Shown here: positions 1-11,546 of the stretch, piece by piece
Numbering within the stretch: the first letter of the stretch is position 1
Layout: each line of letters starts with the position of its first letter
Assembly (NCBI GenBank): GCA_034509755.1
Contig: CM067548.1
Location: forward strand, 9,569,188 to 9,633,187
Origin: Anisodus tanguticus
Lineage: Eukaryota; Streptophyta; Magnoliopsida; Solanales; Solanaceae
Direction: 5' to 3'
Length of the DNA: 64,000 nt
Translations under genes and position numbers: made by a program
Notes under the pieces: generated by a model
Told to the model about the DNA's origin: nothing
The model's input: the letters and a program-made list of their open reading frames with translations, nothing else
Databases searched by the model: none

Positions 1-600
1 GGGGAAGGTATAAGTCGATTGTCACCTGTTGATAAAAGATTTGAGGACTACAAGAACACTATAATGAAATGTGAGTTATTCGATAGAAGAAGATCCGTCC
101 ATGGACGAAGATCTGTCGGAAGGAGATCTATCGAAGGATCCATGTATGGAGGAGGACCCATCTGAGGCCCCAGAATAATTGCCCTTCTAAGTACCATCAA
201 ATCCAGATGTGTTGCAAGATTACATGAGGGCCCACAAAATATCAAAACTATCTATGCAACGGTCTTTTCCATTCTAGTTCGGTGTGAGTGGTACCATGTA
301 TGCAACATTGTCCCCAGTTATTCTTCTAAAGCAGGGTCATGTTCAGACACCCACACAGGTTATGCCTTTTGAGAGGCCAAAGAACCCATGATCATGGAAG
401 TCAATTAACTAGGGTTCGCCAATAACGAGTTTAGGTAAGGAAGAAGTGACCAACAGATAAGCTGGAAGGTTTGGAATGAAAGCAGGTAACGAAATGTTAG
501 CATTGCGAGAAGTGTCAGATCGAAGCTCTCGGGTAGGATTTAGATAAGCACAAGGAGATATTGGATGTAACAGGGCTGTTAACAATGTGGAAGGAGGCAT
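1..600 (+). pseudogene. gag remnant of LTR element G
   Basis: This is a decayed gag-like region; the reading frame is broken and the 5' LTR lies outside the window. Around positions 81-174 one frame reads an acidic, Met/Asp/Glu/Ser-rich stretch (SYSIEEDPSMDEDLSEGD...). The same stretch starts the gag of element F on the minus strand (35745-36065, SYSIEENPSMDEYSSEDTS), and nucleotide similarity with F continues to about position 600. I infer a nucleocapsid or assembly role only from its place after a primer site in F. There is no zinc knuckle. The pieces before and after the acidic stretch are in different frames, so this copy is dead. Confidence 0.6.
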
Positions 601-1507
601 AGTGAAGCATGTTTATCCAATATCGAGTTATATTCCCATTGTGGAGCATTGGGCCATAGGGTCAGATAATGCCCTAAGATTTTTCAGTAGTTGTGTCATC
701 AATGTTGAAAAGTCTATTGTGGGCAATGTCTGGGTGATGTTGAGGAATTTTATTGGTGTAGAAGTAGAAACCATAGAGTATATAGATGCCCGATATTGAG
801 TCAGAGGGGAATAGCAGGTCCTGATGCTACTTAGAGTAATGCAACTAATCAGGTATGTTGAAAATTTTATTAAGGATAATTATGTATAAACTTATACAGT
901 AATGAGTAATATAAGTGGAAGGTGGAAGGTGAAATTATCGTTATGTTCAACTTCTAAGTAAAATGACTCAGGAACCAACTATCTCTTAGCTATATACATA
1001 CCCACTACTCTTAAGTTATGTAGCGTGCATGATACTGAAACACATAAGATATACTAATATGTGACATAAAAAGGGATACTCTCAAGTCCTAGGAATTAAA
1101 GGTAAACCCCAGAAGAAGGATAAATACAATGGATTTATTGGTACAAGTTACCTGAAGCCTTGTGTCGAAAAGCAGCTAAAGAAAAAAAGGTGTGATAATT
1201 TTCTATTCCCAAAATAGTAACCCCCAACTCCTCTGCAAGGATTGCATCATTCAGGAAAATCATGAGAGAGGATGATTTTTGTCAATTAAAGGCAAACAAT
1301 ATAACTTCCTTACCATAGCAATACGTATGTAGGAAATAGTAAAATAAAACAGGTTATTTGCATAATATAAGAATGAGAATTTTTGAATTCCAAGGTATAG
1401 TTTTATGAGCCGATCTAGCCAGAATGACTGGTTGAAGAATGTTTGTGATAAAGTCTTGAGTTGAAAGAAAAGCGACAATAAGTGATAGACGGGTAACTAG
1501 AAAACAC
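601..1507 (+). mobile_element. Element G interior, no recognisable coding sequence
   Basis: This is the part of element G between its gag remnant and the insertion point of array A. It has only short open frames, no RT, integrase or protease motif, and no usual plant-gene signal. It is assigned to G because the stretch to the left is G gag and because the duplication AAATG at 1508-1512 recurs at 13461-13465, where G continues. Confidence 0.55.
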
Positions 1508-1512
1508 AAATG
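1508..1512. repeat. Target-site duplication AAATG, left copy
   Basis: AAATG lies directly before the first LTR base of array A (1513). The identical 5 bp follow its last base at 13461-13465. Five bp is the usual duplication length for Ty3/gypsy integrases. The match shows that the whole 1513-13460 block occupies one insertion site. Confidence 0.8.
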
Positions 1513-4500
1513 CGTAACGATCTATCTGGTTGTTTTTAGCTAAGGACCCTTATTTGCCTATTTTACCTTTCTAGTGGTCTCTGTGTAGGGATTGTCATGA
1601 TTGGGGATGGGTGGAATGGATCCTGAGGTCCATTTTCATGAGTTTCAGATGAAAAAGACCAAGTATGGAAATTTAGAGTTGGTTAGTTTGACTCAAAGTT
1701 GACATTTTGCAAGATGGGTTTGTTTATAGGTTTCATCACGGTTTTGGTAGTACTGGAGGGTCATTTATGACTTAATCGAGTTATTGGTTCGCTTCCTGAG
1801 GCAATCATATGTATTTTATTCCTTATTTGTAAGTCTAGATTTTTGGTTTGTCTCGCATGATTCTTTCAAAAAATATGCCTTAGCTTGGTTATATGTGAAA
1901 TATGAGGCTATGAGCGAGTTAGTAGTGTTGTGTATCATAGACGTGCATGTCTAGTTTGTGTCCTGGGAGTTTCAGGTGTTGGTGGACTAATTTGGTTATT
2001 TTCCCTTTTATTGGTGTCTGGTGTTCGCCACGACGGCATAAGCATTCACTCTGGTAGGTTTGCCTCAGCGTGAGGTTGGCTCATCGAAGTAGAATCTCGG
2101 AGTCGGAGGAGTTCTTCCAAAGCGGAGTTGGTGTTCGGATTTGAGTCCCAAATCCAACGTAATCAGAAAATAATAAATAAGCGAAGAACTAATAACACAT
2201 AGATTTATACTGGTTCACACTCAATGCGAGAGCTACGTCCACTTTGTCGTTGCAGATTTCACTATTATCAAAATATGGAGTTTGTGTTTACGATTCTCTT
2301 TTTGTTTTTTTTGCAAAGAAAAAGGGCGCCCCAGAATATATATAGAGAAATATGGGCGAACATAATACAAGCCTGAAATTTCCAAAATACCCTCCACTAA
2401 ATTTTAGGGGGCGGAGCCCCCTACACCTCCAGGAGAGGGGGTTTACCACCCCCCTTCCAACCCTTACATCGATCAGTGTTCTACGCTTTACGTAAGGTCT
2501 TCATAGTCTCAGGGATGAGGTGTCAAGTGACTCGTCCCAACGAAAGGTTTTCCACCACAGCAGGTCTGCTCAAGTGAAGTCGGGTAGATCACTGTTCAGA
2601 TCTCCTATAAATATTTCTAGGTCAGAAATTTCTTTTCCAAAATTGTATATCTGGATACCAGCGCTATCTGGGAGTATAACCAAAGCCTTAAGAGCAATTT
2701 CTACCCTTGGTTAAGAGTTTCCTTCATTATTTATTTTATATTTATGATTCTAATCTTATTAATGGTGGTTTATCATATTATTTGAGTTGGAGAAGATGAG
2801 TTATGCATGTTGTGAGAATAAGAGAGTTATATGGGTGATTTTAATGGAGATTTATGGATCAAATGGTGTTAATATTATGATAGATTATCATGTTATAAGT
2901 CTTAATTTGATTGTAGAAGCATGTTTTCAATTGGGGGAAATTTCTAGGGTTTTAATTGGGGATTTTTTATTATTGGTCAATTGAGGTATCAAATGTGACT
3001 AGATTTTCAATTAACTCTAGGATATGACTACCTAGTATGTAATAATGGGTTTTAGGTAATAAATTTTGGGTCTTGGTAGCGTGGGCCTAGGATGGGTATT
3101 TAAAGTCTTGTTGTGTTAGATTTATATTAACGATGTAATATGCGTGAATAGACTTCGATTATCATAAGGCACAAAGGAAGGGCAAGGCTATGACCGAGGA
3201 TTGATTTTAGAATGCGCATGCTCGACTTTGAGGTAGGCTATGGTTTTCATTTTTGAGACTTTGATAGAAGTATGTAATTAGTTAAAAATATTGAGGGGTA
3301 TTGGACGTGTTTAGGGGTCCTACTCAGGCAGTTGTGATGAACGTCTGAGTAGGTACTGATGTGGAACTGTAATGATTGGATGATTTGGGGAATCAGCCTT
3401 ATACTTGTTTCGATTGCTGATTATTTGGGCTCGTCGCCATATGTGGGCTTGTCCCCATGTTTGCTATTATTTGTTTACTCATTACACATGCTTTCGGATG
3501 ATATCCTAATTTGATTTGGATTTGCTTATGTGTTATGGAATTCATGAAAGCATGTGGTTTATCATCTCTATACTTGATTGCATCTCATTATATCATTATG
3601 TCTTGCCTTATTTTGTCATTTCATTCATATACTCATAGTTCTGATGATATTATATTGGAGTGGAATGATTATGCTATGGGTCCAACGGACCATAAAGTTA
3701 AAAATAATGTGAGATTATGGCACTTAAGATGATATTGATACACGGGGAGCGGAGTTGCATGCCTAGAACATGATTGAGACTCGACAAATAAGTCATGGGC
3801 TCTAGTCAAATTCGTGTGGAATTCCGGATGGCTAGGAGTAGTATGTGGACTTTGTGGGTTCCCCATGGGTGTACGGATCAAACTAAATCTTGATGTATTG
3901 TATAGTAGGTTGAGAAAGGTACCGTGCATATGTATTGAATTTATATCATGAACACTTATGATTTTTTATTGATAAATTATGATGTATTGTGTACTGAGTG
4001 ATTATGAACACAATGATTAGCTTCTGAACTTGAATGGTTATTTATTGTTACTAATATCTAACATGCTGTTGAACTCTCTGAGCAACATGTTGACTATGTG
4101 ATGTACTTGGGTTATTAAACCGTTAGCATAGGATTATTTGGTGTCAACTTGGTATTTATCTCTGATTATGTATCTTTCATCATTGTCGGTCTATGATGTA
4201 TATAAGGGTACATTGTGTACTCATGTTATACTTGATACATTTTTTTTTCATGCAGATTCAGTACCTTCCACCTCCGCAGGACCACGTGGCTGAGTCAGAG
4301 TTGTGATCCTCAGTATACAGGGTGAGGAATCTCCTTCCAACATGCCCTTGGATAATTCAACTCTATTTATTATCTTTTTTTCATATTGGAAAGACATATT
4401 CAGACTATGTATTCGGTTTTGGCCGACGTGCCCATTTACTCAAACTTATGTTGTTTTGATTAATGCTCTTGTATGCCCAGGATAGATCTCTTGGGGTTGT

Positions 4501-4675
4501 TTTATTTATGTTTCAAACTATCATTTTCTTCCACGCTATTTTATGTGAAAAACTTTTTAGTATTTGTATTCTTCTGCTTTACTTATATCATATTTTGCAT
4601 ATGATTTGGGAAGTGGTTCACCTGCTGGGGGGATTGTGTAGGTTTCATCACGATTCCTGAAAAGGGGTCGTGATA
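1513..4675 (+). repeat. Array A, first (5') LTR, about 3.16 kb
   Basis: This LTR aligns with 9005-11349 over most of its length, for example CTAAGGAYMCTTA near the start and the TTATTAAACCGTTAGCATAGGATTATTT stretch near 4100 and 10820 (quoted here only as a landmark in part). It begins CGTAACGATC, probably a changed TGTAACGATC, and ends GTCGTGATA before a primer site. Compared with the second LTR it has an extra 370 bp at 2142-2511 and keeps about 408 bp (3546-3953) that the second LTR lost. LTRs of this length are long for the superfamily. Confidence 0.82.
2142..2511. mobile_element. Small TG...CA insertion in the first LTR (candidate solo LTR or TRIM-like)
   Basis: These 370 bp are absent from the matching place in the second LTR (near 9640). 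The segment starts TGAG and ends CTCA, short inverted ends typical of an LTR. It is flanked by GGATT on the left and GGGAT on the right, an imperfect duplication at best. Inside are a T-rich run and the phrase CTGGTTCACACTCAATGCGAGAGCTACGTCCAC-like, of which the GGTTCAC...CTACGTCCAC core resembles a motif I recall from small plant retroelements. No open frame of note. A solo LTR is the best reading; the strand is uncertain. Confidence 0.55.
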
Positions 4676-4679
4676 GAGT

Positions 4680-4692
4680 TGGTATCAATGCC
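4680..4692 (+). other. Primer-binding site of array A, first interior
   Basis: TGGTATCAATGCC lies 4 bp after the LTR end. It matches the common plant tRNA-iMet priming sequence TGGTATCAGAGCC at 11 of 13 positions. This placement fixes the LTR end at about 4675. Confidence 0.75.
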
Positions 4693-4741
4693 CTGGGTTA
4701 AATAGTCTTAAATACAAGAGCAATCTCTAGTAGAATCTTGT

Positions 4742-5540
4742 GGAGGGCGTATGGTGATTTTTTGTCCGTAGGGATGCCTCCATTATCATAATGTTGATTC
4801 TACAAAGTGTTTCTTAAGAAGTATGTGCCTTTGAGCTTGCATTTTAGAAAGCGAGATGAGTTTCAAAGATTGAGCAGATGAGTTCTACAGTGCACATTAT
4901 AAGACAAGCTTTCTTTCCTTATTGCGCTTTGCAGCACCATTGCTTCCTACTGAGGTGGAGCAAGTGAGATGTTTTGTAAGAGGGTTGTCTATTTCACTCC
5001 AGTTGGCTATGCTGCAGTTGGTGGCCTCTGGAGCCTCTTTTGAGACCATTGTTGAGCATGCTCGGATGGTAACATCTGTGAGGGGAAAGATCCCTAGACA
5101 TGAGCTCGACAATAGGGTTAGGCTCTTTATACAATTCAGTGGTTCTACTTCCCATGGTTATGGTTATGAAGGGAGATATTAGTAGTCATAGCCTAGTCGA
5201 CCGGTTTAGGCAACTCTTCAGATTACAAATGGTGGGGCTCAGTCTTCGATGGGTTTTCCATCTAGGTAGTCAGAGCTTGTTATTTTTATGGAGAGGTTGG
5301 GCACATAAAGAGAGATTGCTCCAGGAAGTTATCTAGTGGCTCTCGTGCACCTAGGACCCCAACACAGCTAGCTAGAGGTGGTTGATAGATTAGCCTTGGA
5401 GGATCTTAGTCGGGCCATGGTGGCCATCTATCTGGTCATGGTGGATCCCAATCGGGGAGAGGTAGAGCTCATTTGGGCTGAGGTGACCAATAGAGTACTT
5501 AGTTTGAGGTAGGGCACACTCATTTTTATGCATTCCATAG
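4742..5540 (+). pseudogene. gag C-terminal half, array A
   Basis: This would have coded the structural Gag protein; only the second half remains. At the left edge, sequence just after the leader (GTAGAATCTTG) jumps straight to the WWRAYVD-type part of gag. About 775 bp present at 11415-12189 in the second interior are missing here, including the start codon. Recognisable pieces are FYKVFL.KYVPLSLHFRKRDEF near 4800-4860, EVEQVRCFVRGLSI near 4955-5000, and a zinc knuckle near 5270-5320 reading CYFYGEVGHIKRDC, in which the second Cys of CCHC has become Tyr. Frames change several times. Confidence 0.75.
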
Positions 5541-5559
5541 TAGGGTTGAGGATAAGGCA

Positions 5560-6110
5560 TCAAACACAGTGATTACATGTATTATCTTGATCGATCATCA
5601 GGCTACAACTGTGTTATTTGATCTAGGGTCTACTTTCTCTTATGTGTCTACCTATTTTTCTTCTAAATTAGATATGTAGTGTGATATGCAAGATATTCGC
5701 ATTCGTGTGTCTATACCAGTCAGTTATTTTGTGATTGTTGATAGAGTATATCGCATGTGAGTAGTTACTTTCATGGGTTACGACACTTGGGTATATCTGG
5801 TTATTTTAGATATAGTGGATTTTGATATCATATTAGGTATGGATTGGTTATGACCATATAATGTGACTCTAGATTGCTATTCCAAGATGGTCACGCTAGT
5901 TATGTATGTTCTTATAAGGTTAGAGTTGAGAGGTGGTCCCAGGCCTGCTCCTAGGAAAGTGATTTCTTATATTCGAGCTAGGAAGTTAGCGAATCGGGGT
6001 TGTTTGGCTTACCTTGATCGTACTCGAGATACCTGTGCAGAGACCCTTTCCCTTGATTCTGTTTTGGTAGTTAGTGAGTTTTCAGAGTTCTTTCCTTCAA
6101 ATTTACCTGG
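5560..6110 (+). pseudogene. Aspartic protease region, array A
   Basis: The frame near 5600 reads LFDLGSTFSYVSTYF, the DxGS active-site motif of retrotransposon pepsin-like proteases, followed by the usual GYDTWVYLVILDIVDFDIILGMDWL pattern near 5780-5850 (with a stop after MDWL). A long open piece from 5863 to 6240 carries the linker towards RT, including the PAPRKVISYI and ARKL words. The enzyme would have cut the Gag-Pol precursor. Internal stops (for example in RM*VVTF near 5758) make it inactive. Confidence 0.75.
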
Positions 6111-7015
6111 TATGCTGCCGGACAGAGACATTGACTTATTTATTGATCTCAAGTTAGGTACTCGACCCATTTCTATTCCTCCGTATCATATGGCTCCAGT
6201 TGAGAGAGTTAAAGGGGCAGCTTCACGATTTGTTGAGTAAGAGTTTCATTTAACTGAGTGTGTCTCCGTGGGGTGCTCCTTTTCTTTTCGTCAAGAAGAT
6301 GGATGGCACTATGCGTATGTCCATTAACTACAGACAGTTGAACAAGCTCACTATCAGAAACAAGTATCTGATTCTGCATATTGATTACATGTTTGACAAG
6401 CTTCAGGGTGCTTTTGTGTTTTTGATGATTGAATTGAGGTTCGTGTATCACCAATTGAAGATCCGGGCCGAAGATGTGCCTATGACAGCTTTCCGGACTA
6501 GTTATAGGCATTATGAGTTCTTGGTGATGTCATTCGGGCTTACTAATTCCCCCGCAACATTCATGGATTTGATGAATGTGATATTCAAGCCGTACGTGGA
6601 TTCTTCTGTTATTGTGTTTATTGATGACATTCTATTATATTCGAAGAGTCAGGAGGATCACGAGCAACACCTGAGAATGGTTCTTGGGAATTTAAAGGAG
6701 AAAAAGTTGTATGCTAAGTTCTCAAAGTGCGAGTTTTGGTTTAGCTCTATGGCATTTCTAGGGCACGTGGTTTCCAAGGATGGGATTATGGTTGACCCTA
6801 AGAAGATAGAGGCAGTCAGGTACTGACCTAGACCAACTTTTGTGACAGAGATTCAGAGTTTCAAGGGTCTTGCTAGCTACTATCACTTGTTCATCAAGGG
6901 ATTCTCTTCTATTGCTTCTCACTTGACGTGTTTCACTTAGAAGAAGGTTCATTTCCAGTGGTCTGATAGAGCTTCCAAAAGCTCAAGAATTTATTAACCA
7001 CAACCCCAATTTTAT
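6110..7015 (+). pseudogene. Reverse transcriptase, array A
   Basis: This is the RT palm and thumb of a Ty3/gypsy Pol. The entry region (PDRDIDLFIDLKLGTRPISI) is near 6115-6175. A 188-codon open stretch at 6260-6826 holds SPWGAPFLFVKK, the MSINYRQLNKLTI motif, SFGLTNSPATFMDLMN and the catalytic FIDD box at about 6620-6632, all intact. A frame shift near 6235 splits the start of the domain from this stretch, and TGA at 6824 ends it within KKIEAVRY. The GLASYY thumb pattern continues to about 6900. Of all pol pieces in the window this RT core is among the best kept, but it is still not translatable as a whole. Confidence 0.85.
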
Positions 7016-7019
7016 CCCT

Positions 7020-7455
7020 TCCGATGGAGGGTAAAGACTTTACGGTGTATTGCAATTCTTCTAGGATTGGATTAGGTTTTGTGTTAATGTAAGAGGGTAA
7101 GGTGATGTTTTATGCATCGAGGCAGTTGAAGGTGCATGAGAAGAACTATCTTGCTCATGATTTGGATTTCACTGCCGTTGTGTTTGCTTTGAAGCTTTGG
7201 AGGTATTATCTTTATGGTATTCATTGTGAGGTATATACAGACAATCGCAGTCTTCAGCACATGTTTAATCAGAGGGAATTGAATTCTAGACAACATCGGT
7301 GGATAGAGTTGTTGAAGGATTATGACATGACCATTTTGTATCATATAGGCAAGGCTAATGTGGTGGCAGATGCTTTGAGCCGAAAGAGGGTTAGTATAGG
7401 GAGTTTAGCTTGTTTGGTTGTTTCTAAGCGTCCTTTGGCATTAGTGGTCTAGCCT
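7020..7455 (+). pseudogene. RNase H, array A
   Basis: The domain starts with GKDFTVYCNSSRIGLG, where the usual first catalytic Asp of YCDAS is Asn. A stop follows (VLM*EGK). The rest is open from 7102 to 7449: YASRQLKVHEKNY, then VYTDNRSLQHMF with the third-motif Asp, then HRWIELLKDYDM and VVADALSRK at the end. It would have removed the RNA strand during cDNA synthesis. The lost Asp and the stop make it dead. Confidence 0.82.
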
Positions 7456-7559
7456 CTAGCCAACAGTTTTGTGAGGCTTGATCTTTCAAATACATGTAGG
7501 ATTCTGGCTTGTGTGGAGGTGAGGTCATCTCTTTTGGATCAGATTCGAGTGCTCTAGTA

Positions 7560-8450
7560 TGATGATATGGGGCTGTGCAAAATTTGAGGTAAGGTAATTA
7601 GTGGTGAGGCCAAGGAGGCCATGATTGATAGTTAGGTGATCTGAGAATTAAGGGGAGAGTGTGTGTGCCTCGTGTGGGAGATTGACTAGATTGATTATGG
7701 AGGAGTCCCACAGCTCTAGGTATTCGATTCATCCAGGTTCTACTAAGATGTATTGCGATTTGAGGCAGCTCTACAGGTGGGGGAGGATGAAGAGAGACAT
7801 TGCTGATTTTATGTCTCGGTGTTAGAATTGCCAGCAAGTCCGATATGAGCACCAGCGTCCCAATGGTGGGTCTTAGAGGATGCCCATTCATGAGTGGAAG
7901 TGGGAGAGGATCATCATGGACATTGTTGTGTGAATTCCCAAGTCCTTGGGCAAGTTTGATGCGATTCACGTTATTGTTGATAGATTGACAAAGTCTGCAC
8001 ATTTCATTGCAGTTCAAACGATGTATAATGTAGAAAAGATGCCTAAGATATACATCTGATATATTGTTCATCTTCATGGGTTGCTATTTCTATCATCTCG
8101 GACTGGGGTACTCAATTTACTTCGCACTTCTGGCGGACTTTGTAGAGAGATTTGGGTACTCGCTTGGATCTGAATACAATATTTCACCCTCAGACGGATA
8201 GACAATTCGAGCAAACTATTTAGGTATTGGAGGATATGATATGAGCCTGCATGATTGATTTTTATGGTCACTGGGATCAGAGTTTGCATACAACAACATC
8301 TATCACTCCAGTATCGATGTGGTATCGTTCGAGTCATTATATGGTAGGAGATGTTGATCTCCGATAGGTTGGTTTGATGCATTCGAGGTCTATCCCTGGG
8401 GTACTGATTTTTTGAGGGAGTCCTTAGAGAGAGTTAAGGTGATCTAGTAC
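7560..8450 (+). pseudogene. Integrase, array A
   Basis: The zinc-binding N-terminus is visible at about 7700-7830 (HSSRYSIHPGSTKMY, then C*NC with a stop between the two Cys). The catalytic core shows the first Asp (IIMDIVV near 7915), the second in SDWGTQF near 8098, and the Glu in HPQTDRQFE near 8200. All three D,D,E positions are therefore still present in their frames. At least seven stops interrupt it, many at former CAG, CAA, CGA or TGG-type codons. It would have inserted the cDNA into the genome. Confidence 0.8.
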
Positions 8451-8945
8451 TAGCTCATAGAAGCGCAGAGCAGACAAAAGAAGTATGCGGACAGAAAGGT
8501 CCGAGATTTAGAGTTCATAGTTGGTGACAAGGTCCTTCTGAAGGTTTCACCCACGAAGGGTGTAATGAGATTCAGCAAGATATGGAAGTTGAGTTCGAGA
8601 TATATCAGACCATTTGAGGTTCTTCAGAGATTGAGAGATGAGGCATATGAGTTGGCTCTGCCACTGGGTCTTTAAGCCGTTCATCTAGTTTTCCATGTGT
8701 CTATGATGAAGAACTATCATGCTGATAATTCTTGTATTATCTAGTGGGACTCAGTATTACTTGATCATAATCTAGAGTTCGAGGAGGATCTTGTGGATAT
8801 TTTAGACAGGCAGGTGAAGAAGTTGAGATCGAAAAAGATAGCTTTAGTGAAAGTTCAGTGGAGGCATCGTCCTGTCGAGTAGGCGACTTGGGAGACCGAT
8901 TCTGATATGCGGAGATAATATCCTGGCTTATTCTCTACTTTTGAT
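8450..8945 (+). pseudogene. Integrase C-terminus with chromodomain-like tail, array A
   Basis: The frame reads KYADRKVRDLEFIVGDKVLLKVSP, the GPY/F-like region (LSSRYIRPFEVLQ), VFHVSMMKNYH, and a closing chromodomain-like part (VKVQWRHRPVE*ATWE...YPGLF). In chromoviruses this tail steers integration to heterochromatin marks. The stop between E and ATWE and two others break it. After it come about 60 bp and then the second LTR. There is no strong polypurine tract right before that LTR; the family seems to use the AAAGGATGAATG area near 8973-8984. Confidence 0.75.
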
Positions 8946-9004
8946 ATGTTTCCTTTGTTCATTCTCTCCATTAAAGGATGAATGTTGTTTTAATTGGTAT
9001 TTGA

Positions 9005-11349
9005 TGTAACGATCCATCCGATCATTTTTAGCTAAGGATACTTAATTTCCTATATTAGCCATCTCATGGTCTCTGTGTGGTTTTTGTGATGCGCGGGGAT
9101 GGGTTTTACAGATCCCGAGGTCTATTTTCATGAGTTCCAGATGAAAAAGACTAATCTGGAAACATAGAGTTGGTTAGTTTGACTTAAAGTTGACTTTTGG
9201 ATAGATGGGTTCATTTCCAGATTTTGTCACTTCCAGTAGTTCTGGAGGATCATTTATGACTTCGTTAGGTTATTGGTTCACTTCCCGAGGCAATCAGATG
9301 TATTTTGTGTCTTGATTTGTATGTTTGGATTTTTATTTTTCTCGGGAAATTCCTTAGAAAAGTATGCCTTAGCTATGTTATATGTGAAATTCAAGGATAT
9401 GAGCGACTTCGTAACACTGTTTATCATAGACGAGCATGTCTAGTTTGTTATCGGGGGTTTCCAGGAATGTTTCGGGTGTTGGATGAAATATTTGGCTATT
9501 TTCCCTTTTACTGGTGTCTACCGCGGTAGCACCAGCATTCGCTCCATTGGGTACGTCTCGGTGAGAGGTCAGCTCACCAAAGAAAAATATAGGAGTCAGG
9601 GGAGTTTCACACATCAGAGTCAGTGTTGCCGTGCCGAGGGATGAGGTGTCAAGTGACTCTCGCCCCAACAAAAGGTTTTCCACCACAGTGGGTCAGCTCC
9701 AGTGAAGTCGATTCTGTTGGGGAGGATCATTTTTCAAGTGTCCCATAAATGTTTCTAGGTCAAAATTTTCTTTCCCAAAATAGTCTATCTTAATACCAAC
9801 GCCATTTTGGAGTATAACCAGAAGCTTAAGAGCAATTTTGACCCTTGGGTAAGGGTTTCCTTCATTATTTGGTTTAAGTTTATGATTCTAAGCTTATTAA
9901 TGGTGGTTTAGCATATTATTGGAGTTTGGGAAGATGAGTTGTGCATGTTGTGAGATTATGAGAGCTATATGGGTGATTTTAATGGATTTATGAATCAAAT
10001 GGTGTTTATATCATGAATTAGGAATGGATTATGATAGATTATTATGTTATAAGTCTTAATTTGATTGTAAAAGCATGTTTCTAACTGGGGGAAATTTCTA
10101 GGGTTTTAATTGGGGATTTTTTTATTATTGGTCAATTGAGGTATCAAATATGACTAGATTTAAAATTAACTCTAGGATATGACTACTTAGTAAGTAATAA
10201 TGGTTTTTGGGTAATAATGTTCAGGTCTTGGTAGTGTGGGACCGGGATGTGTATTTGAAGTCTTATTTTTGTTGTGTTAGATTTATATTAACGATGAAAT
10301 ATGCTTGAATAGACTTTGATTATCATAAGGCACAATGGAAGGGCAAGGCTATCACTGGGGATTGATTTTAGAACGTGTCTGCTCGGCTTTGAGGTAGGCT
10401 ACGGTTTTTCTTTTTGTGACTGTGATAGAAGTACGTAATTAGTTATAAATATTGAGGGGTATTGGACGTGTTTAGGGGTCCGACTCAGGCAGTTGTGATG
10501 AACGTCTGAGTAGGTACTGATGTGGAACTGTAATGATTGGATGATTTGGAAAATCGGCCTTATGATTGTCGCCATGTTTGCTATTATTTGTTTACTCATC
10601 ACACATGCTTTCGGATGATATCCTAATTTGATTTGGATTTGCTTATGTGTTATGGAATTCATACTTATGATTTTTTATTGATAAATTGTGATGTATTGTG
10701 TACTGAGTGATTATGAACACAATGATTAGCTTCTGAACTTGAATGGTTATTTATTGTTACTGATATCTGATATGTTGTTGAACTCTGTCAGCAACATGTT
10801 GACTATGTGATGTACTTGGGTTATTAAACCGTTAGCATAGGATTATTTAGTGTCAACTTGGTATTTATCTCTGAGTATGTATCTTCCGTCGTTATCGGTC
10901 TGTGATATCTATGAGGGCACGTTGTTTACTCCTGTTACACTTGCTACATTCCTTTTTCATGCAGATTCAGTACCTTTCACCTTCCCATGACCACGTGGCT
11001 GAGTTAGAGATGTGATCCTCATTATACAGGGTGAGGAATCTCTTTCAAGCATGCCCTTGGATACTCTATCTCTATTTATTGTCTTTTGTTCATATTGGAG
11101 AGACATATTCAGACTATGTATTCGGTTTTGGCCTACGTGCCCATTTACTCAGACTTAAGTTGTTTTTATTAGTTCTCTTGTATGCCCAGATTAGGTCTCT
11201 TGGGGTGTTTTTTTTTTGTTTCAAACTATCATTTTCTCCGCGCTATTTTATGAGATAAATTTTTTAGTATTTGTATGCTTTCGCTTTACTTATATCATAT
11301 TTTGTGATTATGAAGGTGCCATCATGATTCCTTTAAAGCGGTAGTGAGA
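9005..11349 (+). repeat. Array A, shared middle LTR, about 2.35 kb
   Basis: It starts TGTAACGATC at 9005 and ends GTAGTGAGA at 11349, directly before another primer site and gag. It therefore serves both as the 3' LTR of the left interior and the 5' LTR of the right one. Against the first LTR it lacks about 408 bp (equivalent of 3546-3953) at the join TTCAT|ACTTATG near 10662, and it lacks the 370-bp TG...CA insertion. Confidence 0.82.
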
Positions 11350-11353
11350 AAGT

Positions 11354-11366
11354 TTGTATTAGAGCC
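11354..11366 (+). other. Primer-binding site of array A, second interior
   Basis: TTGTATTAGAGCC matches TGGTATCAGAGCC at 11 of 13 positions and sits 4 bp after the LTR end. It shows that what follows is the beginning of a second interior. Confidence 0.72.
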
Positions 11367-11546
11367 CTAGGTTAAATAGTCTTAAATACAAGAGCAATGT
11401 CTAGTAGAGTGTTGCAAATCAATGCGGAGACATCCGTACTTATCTTCGAGAGTCTTTGGGACATTTAGAACATTTCACTTTTTTCATTCCTTTCATGCTA
11501 TGTTTAATCAAATTGGTATCTGACCCTTATTTCTATTATTTCACAG

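Noticed and set aside
1..600. Acidic protein as a host gene
   Set aside because: The same sequence follows a primer-binding site in element F, so it is gag of an LTR element.
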